Origin: an uncultured Pseudoxanthomonas sp.
Lineage (GTDB): Bacteria; Pseudomonadota; Gammaproteobacteria; Xanthomonadales; Xanthomonadaceae
Assembly: GCA_946479745.1 (NCBI GenBank)
Contig: CAMLGZ010000019.1
Location: 1-64,000, forward strand
Direction: 5' to 3'
Length of the DNA stretch: 64,000 nt
The notes beneath the pieces were generated by a model that searched no databases, had not been told where the DNA came from, and saw only the letters and a list, made by a program, of their open reading frames with translations. Positions 51,856-60,203 of the stretch are shown piece by piece. The position numbers were made by a program, and so were the translations under genes. Each line of letters starts with the position of its first letter. The stretch's first letter is position 1.

Positions 51856-52779
51856 TCAGTGCTGCGGCGGTGGCGCCGGCTTCCAGTCGCCGAACAGGAA
51901 AATCAGCGCATCGGGCAGTCGCTTTTCCCACGCGGCTTCGGTGTGCTCGGCATCCGGCTCAATGACCACTCGGAAATTCGTTTCGTCGTAACCGGCGGCG
52001 TGGAAGTTCGATTCGACCTGACGCACGAACCCGATCATCTTCTGGCTGATGTACGGATCGGACGCCTCCTTTCCGCCGAACGCCACGAATACCTTCCTGG
52101 GCATGGCCGCCAGCGGACTGGTATCGCGCACCAACTGGCCCATGCCCACCCACAGCACCGGACTTTCTATCAGGCCATAACCGAACGCGTTCGGCTTGGC
52201 CAGCAAAGCGTACAGGCTGGCGACGCCGCCGTAGGACGAACCACCAATGCCGGTGTTGGGTGCGCCTGTCAGTGTGCGGTAGTTGCTGTCGACCAACGGC
52301 ATGACCTCCTTGGTCATGAAGTCGGGAAACTGCTTGCCAGCCGGCTCGTCCATGTCGGGGTTGCCGACGAAATCCTTGTACGGCAGATATTCGCGCGCAC
52401 GGTCCTTGCCCGCGTGATCCACACCCACCACGATCAGCGGCGGGATCTTCTTGTCCGCCACCAACTGCCGCACCGCTTCATCAGCGCTCCACTCGTGATG
52501 GCTGACCTCGCTCAGGCACGCATCGAACACATTCTGTCCATCCAGCAGGTACAGCACCGGATAGCGGCGATCCTTGTTGGCGGCATCGCCGTACCCCGCC
52601 GGCAACAACACACGCACCTTCCGCTCATTGCCGAAGATCCCGCTCTTCAACACATGCACATGCAGATCGCCGTTGGCCGTCGACTTGCACGCCCCAGCCG
52701 CCGCCGCCGTCTGGGCCTGGGCCGCACCGGCGACCGACAAGCCAGCGCACAGTGCGAAGCAGATCAATATCGTACGCAT
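51856..52779 (-). CDS. Secreted alpha/beta-hydrolase, esterase D / enterochelin-esterase-like
   Basis: A periplasmic or extracellular esterase with signal peptide (ILICFALCAGLSVAGAAQA). The pattern RKVRVLLPAGY, RRYPVLYLLDGQNVFD and PPLIVVGVDHAGKDRAREYL is the esterase-D/Fes-like fold; the nucleophile elbow is GIGGSSYGGVASLYAL. The His should be in PDAEHTEAAWEKRLPDAL, which matches the family ending 'H.E..W...L'. Length is 307 aa. The substrate is unknown. It is convergent with the chitinase gene; ATG 52779 is preceded by CCGGAGGAAC, a strong Shine-Dalgarno. Confidence 0.88.
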   Translation of the reverse strand: MRTILICFALCAGLSVAGAAQAQTAAAAGACKSTANGDLHVHVLKSGIFGNERKVRVLLPAGYGDAANKDRRYPVLYLLDGQNVFDACLSEVSHHEWSADEAVRQLVADKKIPPLIVVGVDHAGKDRAREYLPYKDFVGNPDMDEPAGKQFPDFMTKEVMPLVDSNYRTLTGAPNTGIGGSSYGGVASLYALLAKPNAFGYGLIESPVLWVGMGQLVRDTSPLAAMPRKVFVAFGGKEASDPYISQKMIGFVRQVESNFHAAGYDETNFRVVIEPDAEHTEAAWEKRLPDALIFLFGDWKPAPPPQH

Positions 52780-52918
52780 GGTGTTCCTCCGGTTTCATTC
52801 CAGTAGTGGGCCGGCACGGCGGCCAGGCCGGCGACACGCACTACATCAAAAGTGCGTGCATCATCCAACCCATCCTACGGCAGTGCCGGGACCCAAGCCG
52901 CATTCCGGCTGCGTCAGG

Positions 52919-54052
52919 TCAGCTCAACCAGACCCTGCTTCGCTCGCGAATCCGTTCGATCAGGCCCAGCGCGCCTCTCTGGTCCCAAGACAACTGGGGC
53001 AATTCGGCCGCACGGATGACGGCTTCCGTTTCCTCGAGCATCTGCGCCAGGCGCGGGTGCCGGGCCATCTCCGCCGACAGCAGTGCCGCGTAGGGATCGC
53101 GCGGGTCGTGGATCGGCGATGCCGACATCGGCCGCGTGCCATACGCCAATGCCAGGCTGTCGATGCCGTCGAGGTCGCGCAGCACCGGCAACGCGAACGA
53201 ACGCAAGCGCCCGGCTAGCCACGACGCGAGCGGCTCGATCTGCGCATCGCGGAAGATCCAGAAACCGCAGTCCCGCATCAGGTAATCGTGTCGCGGGCCG
53301 TCCCAGCCTTCGGCGAGACTCGCGAACGAGATCTCCGCGCAGTCCTGTAGCGAAGACACCGCCCCCTGTCCCAGATCCAGTTGCTTTTCGGTGTAGATCG
53401 CGTCGTAGACCTGTTCGTGATGCATGCGCAACCGCACCCGCACCCCGTAGAAACACTCCGGGGAGTCCACGGCCCACATTTCGAGACTCCGATATCCCCA
53501 CGGAGCCGCGCATTCGAAGGTCGCGCAGACCTGGTGCGTCCCCCAGGCATTGTTCGGCACGCGCGGAAAGCCCGCGGCCTCGGCCACCGGCTGGATCGCG
53601 ACCAGCAGCCGCTCCAACAGCGCATCCTTGTCCGGCAGTCCGAACTGCCGCAGCCAGTCCGAATAGCGGCGATCCCACTGCCACAGCACGCGGTCGTGCC
53701 GCTGCGGCGTGATCTCGGCGCCGAAAATTTCGTCGCCGGAAGACTCCGCCGTGCAATTCATCGCGTCGATGAAGTCGACCATGCCCAAGCGCTCGTACGC
53801 GTCTGCGGCGAACGCGTTGCCTTCGTCGTTGAGATCGTTGTCCCACAACTTGCCGTCGCAATGATCGAACAGCAGTTCGAGCCCGGTGGTTTCCCCGCGG
53901 CGCAACGCCTCCGATCGCGTCATCAACTCATCGCTGGCCAGGCCGCGCAGAACAGCCCATTCCAGGAACAAGCCGATGTGCCGGCCGCCGTTCTCGTTCG
54001 GCAGGTCGGTTTCGAAATCCAGAAAATAATATTCGGCGTCGTCGTATTTCAT
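52919..54052 (-). CDS. Hypothetical protein, N terminus DUF7832-like
   Basis: The N-terminal third (MKYDDAEYYFLDFETDLPNE, then GGRHIGLFLEWAVLRGL) resembles proteins annotated DUF7832, a group often near polymorphic-toxin or immunity genes. The remainder (RVLWQWDRRYSDWLRQFG, YGVRVRLRMHHEQVYDAIY) is not recognised. Length is 377 aa, soluble, no signal peptide. I start at ATG 54052, although an in-frame ATG at 54130 lies directly after an attC site, as cassette genes do. The role is unknown. An attC-type site separates it from the acetyltransferase cassette. Confidence 0.6.
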   Translation of the reverse strand: MKYDDAEYYFLDFETDLPNENGGRHIGLFLEWAVLRGLASDELMTRSEALRRGETTGLELLFDHCDGKLWDNDLNDEGNAFAADAYERLGMVDFIDAMNCTAESSGDEIFGAEITPQRHDRVLWQWDRRYSDWLRQFGLPDKDALLERLLVAIQPVAEAAGFPRVPNNAWGTHQVCATFECAAPWGYRSLEMWAVDSPECFYGVRVRLRMHHEQVYDAIYTEKQLDLGQGAVSSLQDCAEISFASLAEGWDGPRHDYLMRDCGFWIFRDAQIEPLASWLAGRLRSFALPVLRDLDGIDSLALAYGTRPMSASPIHDPRDPYAALLSAEMARHPRLAQMLEETEAVIRAAELPQLSWDQRGALGLIERIRERSRVWLS

Positions 54053-54134
54053 GCGTGGTCTTTCATGCGCGGGGTCGGCGGGCGCGGGCGCCGGGATTAT
54101 AAGGCGGCGCCTGGGTCGCTTCGGCTGCATGGCA

Positions 54135-54193
54135 GGCTCAAGCTCGGATTAAGCCGAGCCGCGAAGCGGCTTCGGCTTGAATGAACTGTCAGG
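54135..54193 (-). repeat. attC-like site (end of acetyltransferase cassette)
   Basis: On the minus strand: a degenerate R'' containing the gene's stop (CCTGACAG), then TTCATTCAAGCCG, a short central hairpin GCCGCTTCGCGGC, CGGCTTAATCCGAG and a worn R' (CTTGAGCC). Layout and L-box sequences are those of Xanthomonad integron attC sites. Confidence 0.75.
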
Positions 54194-54701
54194 TTACGAC
54201 CCGCCAGACACAATGCATAACCCGCTCTCCATCCGTATCGGAAACTAGTCCCTCGGGTGCGAAGCCGAGGCGCTTGACTACCTTGAAAGAGGCGGCATTG
54301 GCCGGAAGTATATGAGCGACGACCTCTCGGACCAGGCCGCTCGATGCTGCCAGTTGAAGGAGACGACCAATAGCCAGCGTTGCAACGCCGCGACCCCGCT
54401 CTGCGCGGGCAACACCATAACTGATCTCCACACTGCCCCTGACAGGCGCCGTTTTAAACCCGCATGCGCCAAGTACCGTTGAGCGCGAGGTGGAAACAAT
54501 CAGGAACGGAACGCACCAGAAAATGGGCGTGCCGAGGTCCAGCTGCGCCAACGCACGAGCGACAGTCTTGGGCGGTGGTAACGAACCCTCAGGCACTTGC
54601 AGCGCTTCGAGCTCCACCAACTCAGAGGCGGCAAGGCGGCGAAGGTTGGGCACACTTATGTGAACAAGTTGAATCGCTTCTGGCTCTGACAATTGCGGCA
54701 T
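54189..54701 (-). CDS. GNAT acetyltransferase on an integron-type cassette
   Basis: A RimJ/RimL-like GNAT of 170 aa. The acetyl-CoA-binding loop is VARAERGRGVATLAIGRLLQ and the later motif is NAASFKVVKRLGFAPEGLV. The N-terminal region HISVPNLRRLAASELVELEA is typical of these enzymes. The start lies 12 bases after a perfect core site GTTAGGC, and the stop lies inside the next attC site, the exact anatomy of a gene cassette. Substrate unknown: drug, peptide or ribosomal protein. The cassette probably depends on an upstream promoter. Confidence 0.88.
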   Translation of the reverse strand: MPQLSEPEAIQLVHISVPNLRRLAASELVELEALQVPEGSLPPPKTVARALAQLDLGTPIFWCVPFLIVSTSRSTVLGACGFKTAPVRGSVEISYGVARAERGRGVATLAIGRLLQLAASSGLVREVVAHILPANAASFKVVKRLGFAPEGLVSDTDGERVMHCVWRVVT

Positions 54702-54712
54702 AGTCTTTCGCA

Positions 54713-54774
54713 GCCTAACGTCCGGATTAAGCCGACCCGCCAAGCGGGTTCGGCTTGAATGAATTGCTAGCGCG
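54713..54774 (-). repeat. attC site between the two cassettes
   Basis: On the minus strand: GCTAGCAATTCATTCAAGCC, central hairpin ACCCGCTTGGCGGGT, CGGCTTAATCCGGAC and a perfect R' GTTAGGC. It holds the stop codon of the membrane-protein gene and ends just before the acetyltransferase start. Confidence 0.85.
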
Positions 54775-55126
54775 CATTCTCTCGACCCGCTGCCCAGCGC
54801 ACAAGTTTTGCATACAGCGTGTAGAGCACTGGCAATAGGGGTAGAGGCACCAAGAGAACAAATGCAGCTTTAGTGAACTCGGAGCTGTCGCGGACAAGGT
54901 GTAGCGGGTCCTCGATCGGCAAGGTGCCGAGCAGTGCGCAAGTCAGGACAAATGACCAGAATGCGCACATGAAAATTGCCATTAGGCGATAGAACCTTCG
55001 CCAGGTCTTGGACGGATGATCGATGTTCCTATCCGCTGGCAGAAACCTAAGGCGATTGGACAGTGAGATCTGGCCGACGATTCCGGCGATGAAAAGAAAG
55101 CCAAATGCATAGCTGACTGGGCCCAT
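54767..55126 (-). CDS. Small membrane protein on an integron-type cassette
   Basis: A 119-aa protein with three hydrophobic stretches (about 5-20 YAFGFLFIAGIVGQI, 47-67 MAIFMCAFWSFVLTCALLG and 88-108 AAFVLLVPLPLLPVLYTLY). Family not recognised. ATG 55126 lies just after GTTAGC (minus strand, 55131-55136), and the TAG stop lies in the attC R'' box, so it is a cassette gene. It is probably transcribed from the conserved promoter-like leader upstream. Confidence 0.7.
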   Translation of the reverse strand: MGPVSYAFGFLFIAGIVGQISLSNRLRFLPADRNIDHPSKTWRRFYRLMAIFMCAFWSFVLTCALLGTLPIEDPLHLVRDSSEFTKAAFVLLVPLPLLPVLYTLYAKLVRWAAGRENAR

Positions 55127-55130
55127 GCGC

Positions 55131-55350
55131 GCTAACTACGACCAGACCCCAAAGTGGGGTGTGGCGCCGATTGTGTGTGTGGCCCGGGAGGCCCGTCAAT
55201 CGGACTTGCCTGCACGACGCAAGGGATTACGGCGATATCGTGGGTCGGCAGGACATACAACATCGTGTGCTTACCGGCACGGAAGCCGTTCAATGCCCCT
55301 CGAATCACTGGCGAACGTCCATTGTGGGTTGCGGATTCAACCGGCCGGTC
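55131..55350 (-). promoter_or_regulatory. Conserved cassette leader with promoter-like sequence, copy 1
   Basis: About 215 bp are recognisably homologous to 62551-62765; both lie directly before a minus-strand cassette gene. Conserved on the minus strand: TTGACG (55199-55194), 18-base spacer, CACAAT (55175-55170), then the hairpin CCCCAC-TTT-GGGG and GTAGTTAGC. I see no gene in the 405-bp gap 55127-55531 other than this leader. Confidence 0.65.
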
Positions 55351-55531
55351 ACAATCGCGAGCGCCGCTCGGCGAGGTTAACGGTAAAAAAACAAGTGACG
55401 CCGGAGACGTGAGTGCGTCGATAGTTGGTCATTACATGACTTCTTGCATGCATTGGGCCCGCCGTCCAGGAATGTATAGTAGGCCAGCTATGGCGGGTAC
55501 CTTGCCCGGCCACGAATCACGGAGAGATGTC

Positions 55532-56683
55532 ATGGGTCTTGTTCAAGCGGTGACGGGTGCGGTCGGTGGCATGCTCGGCGACCAGTGGAAGGACTTCTAC
55601 ACAGTACCGGACGGCCTGCCGCCGACGGCAGCACTGTTCGCTGCCGTGCCGCGCGGCACCAACGCCGGACGCGGCTCCAACACGCACGGCTCCTCCAACA
55701 TCATCACCAACGGCTCCAGGATCGTGGTGCCCGAGGGCTACGGACTGCTGCTGTTCCAGGACGGCAAGATCACCGGTTTCGCCGCCGAGCCGGGCGGCTA
55801 CGAATGGCGCTCGGACGACGTCAACTCGCAATCGATCTTCGCGGGCGATGGACTGGTCGGCCCACTGATCAAGCAGAGCTGGGAACGCTTCAAGTTCGGC
55901 GGCCAGCCCGGTTCGCAGCAGGCGGCCTTCTTCGTCTCGCTGAAGGAACTGCCTGAAAACCGCTTCGGCACGCAATCGGAAATCTACTGGGACGACGGCT
56001 TCCTCAACACCCAGGTCGGTGCGGTCACCCGCGGCTCCTACACGCTGAAGATCGTCGACCCTATCCTGTTCGTGAAGAACTTCGTGCCCGCCAGCTATTT
56101 GCAGCCCGGCCAGGTCTTCGACTTCACCGACATGGAAAACGCCGCCGCCGGCCAGCTCTTCAACGAAGTCGTCGGCTCGCTGGCGCCGGCCTTCAGCCTG
56201 TACTCCAACGATCCGGCCAAAGGCAATCGCATCACCAAGCTGCAGCAGGATTCGCTGGGTTTCGCCAAGAGCCTGTCCGATGCGGTGGAAAACGGCTACC
56301 AGTGGAAATCCGACCGCGGCCTGGCCATCGTCAAGACCGCCATCGTGTCGATCGAGTACGACGCCAACACGCGTGAACTGCTCAAGACCGTGCAGCGCGC
56401 CGACGCGCTGGCCGGTTCGCGCGGCAACTCCAACCTGCAGGCCAGCGTGGCCCAGGGCATCCAGTCGGCGGGCGAAAACGGCGGTGCCGCGGGACTGGTC
56501 GGTGTGGGCATGGCCTCGGGCATGCTCGGCGGCATCGGCAACATTCAGCAGCCGGCCACGCCTGCGGCACCGGCCGCAGACGACCCGGTCGCCAAATTGA
56601 AGAAGGCCAAGGAAATGCTGGATCTCGGCCTGATCACCCAGGACGACTACGACGCGCTCAAGGCCAAGGCGCTGGGCCTGTAA
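55532..56683 (+). CDS. SPFH-domain protein, YdjI-like, with C-terminal SHOCT motif
   Basis: A 383-aa SPFH/virion-core-type protein resembling Bacillus YdjI: NIITNGSRIVVPEGYGLLLF, GSYTLKIVDPILFVKNFVP and a helical region near 250-310. The last 30 residues are a SHOCT domain (DPVAKLKKAKEMLDLGLITQ). GGAGAG precedes ATG 55532. In Bacillus YdjI works with the zinc-ribbon membrane protein YdjG and YdjH and recruits the PspA-like stress protein; a YdjG-like gene follows 22 bp later here. It acts at the inner membrane in envelope stress by analogy. No PspA gene is in the window. Confidence 0.82.
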   Translation: MGLVQAVTGAVGGMLGDQWKDFYTVPDGLPPTAALFAAVPRGTNAGRGSNTHGSSNIITNGSRIVVPEGYGLLLFQDGKITGFAAEPGGYEWRSDDVNSQSIFAGDGLVGPLIKQSWERFKFGGQPGSQQAAFFVSLKELPENRFGTQSEIYWDDGFLNTQVGAVTRGSYTLKIVDPILFVKNFVPASYLQPGQVFDFTDMENAAAGQLFNEVVGSLAPAFSLYSNDPAKGNRITKLQQDSLGFAKSLSDAVENGYQWKSDRGLAIVKTAIVSIEYDANTRELLKTVQRADALAGSRGNSNLQASVAQGIQSAGENGGAAGLVGVGMASGMLGGIGNIQQPATPAAPAADDPVAKLKKAKEMLDLGLITQDDYDALKAKALGL

Positions 56684-56705
56684 ACCCGGGAACCGCCCAA
56701 CGCTT

Positions 56706-58043
56706 ATGTCGAACGCCAATAGTCCTCCCCCGTTGCCGCCGCAGTTGCCACCCCAGCCCCCGTTGGAGCGCACCGGCCCCGGATCGCCGCAGGACGTGCC
56801 ACCCCTGCCGGGCAGCCTGCCGGTCGACCCGGCCACGCTGCCCGAACCGATCCGCGAGGAATTGCTGGCGCCCGATCCGGTCGCCATCGACACCTCCGCC
56901 GCCGAGCTGAAGGACGGCCTCAACCGTTGCCCGAAATGCGGCGCTACCGACATCCGGCACAAGCCCGGCAGCGACCTGCTGGTCTGCCTGTACTGCCGCA
57001 ACGAATGGGACGGCGCACGGGTCGAGGAGGAATTCGGATTCGGCGAGGGCATCGCCCAACTCAAGGGCACGGTCATCGCCTCCGGCGCGCGCGATATCGC
57101 CGCCGACGCCGCCAGCCTGATGAGTTTCAAGTGCACCGGCTGCGGCGCCGAAGTGACGGTCAACACCGACAACGCGATGACGGCGCGCTGCCACTGGTGC
57201 CGGCACGTCCTTGGCGTGAACGAACAGGTGGCCAATGGCGCGGTACCCGACGCGGTGCTGCCCTTCCACATCAGGAAGGACGACGCAGTGGCACGCATCC
57301 GCCAGTTCGTGGACAAGCGGCGCTTGTTCGCGCTGAAGGAATTCAAGGAACAGTTCACGCCCGAGAACGTCGTCGGCGTCTACCTGCCTTACATGATCGT
57401 CGATGGCAACGTCAGCGTGGAGGTCGCCGGCCAGGGCGAGATACAGACGCGCGAGTACACGCGCGGCAGCGGCGACAAGAAGAAGACCTACTACGACGCC
57501 GACGTGTACCAGGTCGAGCGACAAGTGGATTTCACCGTGGACGACCTGCCGCTGGAATCCTCCACCGAGCGCGGCAACCTGGATACGAAAACCAATACCA
57601 ACAACATCATCAACACCATCCTGCCGTTCGACACCAAGAACGCGGTGAAGTGGAACGCGTCCTACCTGGCCGGCTTCACTTCGGAGAAGCGCAACACGGA
57701 CGTGGAGCGCCTGCGGCCTCGCCTGGAGGATCAATTGCTGTCGGTCGGCCGCGCGCAGGTCGAAAAATCGGTGAGTCGCTACGACCGCGGCGTGCGCTGG
57801 GAACAGGAACGCCTCAGCGTCCACGGCACACGCTGGGTGTCGATGTACCTGCCGGTCTGGCTGTACTCGTATCACCAGCCCGGTTCCAACGGCGGCATGC
57901 TGCATTACATCGCGGTGAACGGCCGCACCGGCGAAACCATGGGCAGCGTGCCGGTTCAGCAGTGGAAGCTGATCACTACCGCGCTCACGGTGGGCACGTT
58001 CCTTGAAGGCATCGCACTCTGGATCATGGTGGGCACGTCATGA
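56706..58043 (+). CDS. Zinc-ribbon membrane-associated protein, YdjG-like
   Basis: A 445-aa protein with a Pro-rich N terminus (PPPLPPQLPPQPPLE), a first zinc ribbon (RCPKCGATD then CLYCRNEW), a second ribbon (FKCTGCGAEVTV then CHWCRH), an alpha/beta middle region (VVGVYLPYMIVDGNVSVEV) and a C-terminal hydrophobic helix (ITTALTVGTFLEGIALWIMV). This is the layout of TFIIB-type zinc-ribbon proteins that accompany SPFH/YdjI proteins. It is probably held at the inner membrane by its C-terminal helix. It follows the SPFH gene by 22 bp and overlaps the next small gene (ATGA). Confidence 0.82.
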   Translation: MSNANSPPPLPPQLPPQPPLERTGPGSPQDVPPLPGSLPVDPATLPEPIREELLAPDPVAIDTSAAELKDGLNRCPKCGATDIRHKPGSDLLVCLYCRNEWDGARVEEEFGFGEGIAQLKGTVIASGARDIAADAASLMSFKCTGCGAEVTVNTDNAMTARCHWCRHVLGVNEQVANGAVPDAVLPFHIRKDDAVARIRQFVDKRRLFALKEFKEQFTPENVVGVYLPYMIVDGNVSVEVAGQGEIQTREYTRGSGDKKKTYYDADVYQVERQVDFTVDDLPLESSTERGNLDTKTNTNNIINTILPFDTKNAVKWNASYLAGFTSEKRNTDVERLRPRLEDQLLSVGRAQVEKSVSRYDRGVRWEQERLSVHGTRWVSMYLPVWLYSYHQPGSNGGMLHYIAVNGRTGETMGSVPVQQWKLITTALTVGTFLEGIALWIMVGTS

Positions 58044-58300
58044 GCGACGACAGTGGACTCTGGTTACTCGCGATCGGCCCGGCCGGCGCGACCGCGCTGT
58101 ACTGGGCGTTGTACCGGTACTACCGCAACACCGACAAATCGCACGCCTTCGAACGCGAAACGGCTGTCGAGGCGCAGCCGGTGACGGGCTCGGACGAGAA
58201 AATCGGCGAGAACAACGGGACGCAGGCGACGAGCATCTCCGGCGACAACGCAAGTGCGTATCGCACGCGCGTGCAGCGTGTGCGGGACGATGCCGGATAG
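58040..58300 (+). CDS. Small single-pass membrane protein, 86 aa
   Basis: One hydrophobic N-terminal segment (LWLLAIGPAGATALYWALY) is followed by a polar tail (SHAFERETAVEAQPVTGSDE). Its ATG overlaps the stop of the zinc-ribbon gene, so translation is coupled and it is likely a third component of the SPFH/zinc-ribbon membrane unit, in the position of YdjH. Family not recognised. A small hairpin (GCGAGACGCGTTTCTCGC) right after the stop could end the operon. Confidence 0.7.
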   Translation: MSDDSGLWLLAIGPAGATALYWALYRYYRNTDKSHAFERETAVEAQPVTGSDEKIGENNGTQATSISGDNASAYRTRVQRVRDDAG

Positions 58301-58561
58301 CGAGACGCGTTTCTCGCGTTCATGTCGAGTTTGCTGTCCCTGCCTCGACTTCAGAGCGTAGCCAGTCGGGCGGGAACCCGCACTGCCGGTGCCATGACCC
58401 CATTACCCCGTTACCACTTCCATGCACGGGCACTCGACATCGATACCTGCGACGCTGTGGCGTTGCGGTAGTATCGGACACCCCGCTTGCGGGCCCTGCT
58501 CACTGGCGCCGGCGAAATCGACGCTCACCCGCGTGTCCGGACACTACCGAAGGAGAAGTCG

Positions 58562-59980
58562 ATGAAGACGTTGATTGCGCTCGCTGCCGCTGCGCTCGTG
58601 GCGTGTCCGGTGGCGGCACAGGTGTCGACCGGCAAGATGGGGGAACTGCGTCCGGACCAGAAGCAATTCTTCGCGCTCTACAAGGAACTGGTCGAGACCG
58701 ACACCACGGTCGCCAACGGTAGCTGCACCCAGGCCGCGGGGCAGATCGCGGCGCGATTGAAGGCGGCCGGCTTCGCTGACGACCAGATCACCCTGTTCTC
58801 CGTGCCCGAACATCCGAAGGAGGGCGGGATAGTGGCGATCTATCCCGGCACGTCGGCCACGCTCAAGCCGATCCTGCTGCTGGCACATATCGACGTGGTG
58901 GCGGCCAACCGCGCCGACTGGGAGCGTGATCCGTTCAAGCTGATCGAGGAGAACGGCTACTACTACGCCCGCGGCATCGCCGACGACAAGATGATGGCAG
59001 CGACCTGGGCCGACGCCCTGATCCGCTTCAGGCAGGACGGCTACAAGCCGGCGCGTACCGTCAAGATGGCCCTGACCTGCGGCGAGGAGACCGACACCGC
59101 GTTCAATGGCGCGCAGTATCTCGCCAACAACAAGCGCGACCTGATCGATGCGGCCTTCGCGCTCAACGAAGGCGGCGGCGGCGACACCGACGGCAAGGGC
59201 CACATCGTGGCGCAGTCGATCCAGGTCGGCGAGAAGATCTACCAGGACTACAAGCTTGTCGCAACCAACCCGGGAGGACACAGCTCCCAGCCGGTGCGCG
59301 GCAACGCGATCTACGCCATGTCCGACGCGCTGCTGAAGATCCGCGAGCACGAGTTCCCCGCCGAGTTCAATGCCACCACCCGCGTCTTCTTCGAGCGTGC
59401 CGGTGCCGCGCGCAAGGGCGCCATGGGAACGGCGATGGCGGCACTGGCGAAGAATCCGGGCGACGCCGACGCAGCCGCGGTGGTCAACACCGACAAGGGT
59501 TTTCATTCGATGCTGCGCACGACCTGCGTGGCCACCATGATCGAAGGCGGCCACGCGGTCAACGCGCTGCCGCAGCGGGTGAAAGCCAACGTCAACTGCC
59601 GCATCTTTCCCGGCCATACGCCGGCCGAGATCAAGGACCAGTTGGCCGGCATCATCGGCAATCCGGACATCTCGATCGAGCTGGCGCGCAAGGACAAGCC
59701 ACTGGCCAAGTCGCCTCCCCTCGATCCGGCCATCATCGGCCCGATGGAGGCGCTGAGCGCGAAGTACTTCCCCGGCGTGCCGGTGATCCCGTCGCTCTCG
59801 ACCGGTGCGACCGACGGGCTTTACCTGTCGGCGGTGGGAATTCCAACCTACGGCGCGCCAGGCATGTGGGGCGACCCCGACGGCAACGGCGCCCATGGCC
59901 TCAACGAACGTCTTGAGGTGCGTTCTGTCTACGTCGGCCGCGATTACCTGTTCGACCTGGTCAAGGCGTTGGCAGAGTAA
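58562..59980 (+). CDS. Secreted M20 family metallopeptidase
   Basis: A di-zinc amino- or carboxypeptidase of 472 aa exported by a signal peptide (LIALAAAALVACPVAAQ). Metal and catalytic positions follow the M20 pattern: LLLAHIDVV, GIADDKMMAATWADALIRF, ALTCGEETDTAFNG, LNEGGGG and the late GAPGMWGDPDGNGAHGLNER-type block (His). The dimerisation domain is present (NPGGHSSQPVRGNAIYAMSD). GAAGGAGAAG precedes ATG 58562. Monocistronic; a family F repeat follows. Confidence 0.9.
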   Translation: MKTLIALAAAALVACPVAAQVSTGKMGELRPDQKQFFALYKELVETDTTVANGSCTQAAGQIAARLKAAGFADDQITLFSVPEHPKEGGIVAIYPGTSATLKPILLLAHIDVVAANRADWERDPFKLIEENGYYYARGIADDKMMAATWADALIRFRQDGYKPARTVKMALTCGEETDTAFNGAQYLANNKRDLIDAAFALNEGGGGDTDGKGHIVAQSIQVGEKIYQDYKLVATNPGGHSSQPVRGNAIYAMSDALLKIREHEFPAEFNATTRVFFERAGAARKGAMGTAMAALAKNPGDADAAAVVNTDKGFHSMLRTTCVATMIEGGHAVNALPQRVKANVNCRIFPGHTPAEIKDQLAGIIGNPDISIELARKDKPLAKSPPLDPAIIGPMEALSAKYFPGVPVIPSLSTGATDGLYLSAVGIPTYGAPGMWGDPDGNGAHGLNERLEVRSVYVGRDYLFDLVKALAE

Positions 59981-60011
59981 GGAAAAGCAACCAGGCCCAG
60001 GCCCAATAGAG

Positions 60012-60097
60012 CCGTAGGCTGGGTTAGCTTCACCAACCCAGCACTTTCAGCCTGCGACCGCGAGATGCTGGGTTGATGAAAACCAACCCAGCCTACC
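60012..60097. repeat. Family F repeat
   Basis: CCGTAGGCTGGGTTAGCTTC and AACCAACCCAGCCTACC form the arms, with the inner CTGGGTTGATG. It lies between the convergent M20 peptidase and oxidoreductase genes. Confidence 0.83.
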
Positions 60098-60203
60098 GTG
60101 CTCATGCAACCAGCCCATTTCGACAGGCATCGCTGGGACGGTGGCATTCCGATGTTGGCGTCCCGGGTTTCGCTGCGCGCTACCCGGGCTACATCACTTC
60201 CCT

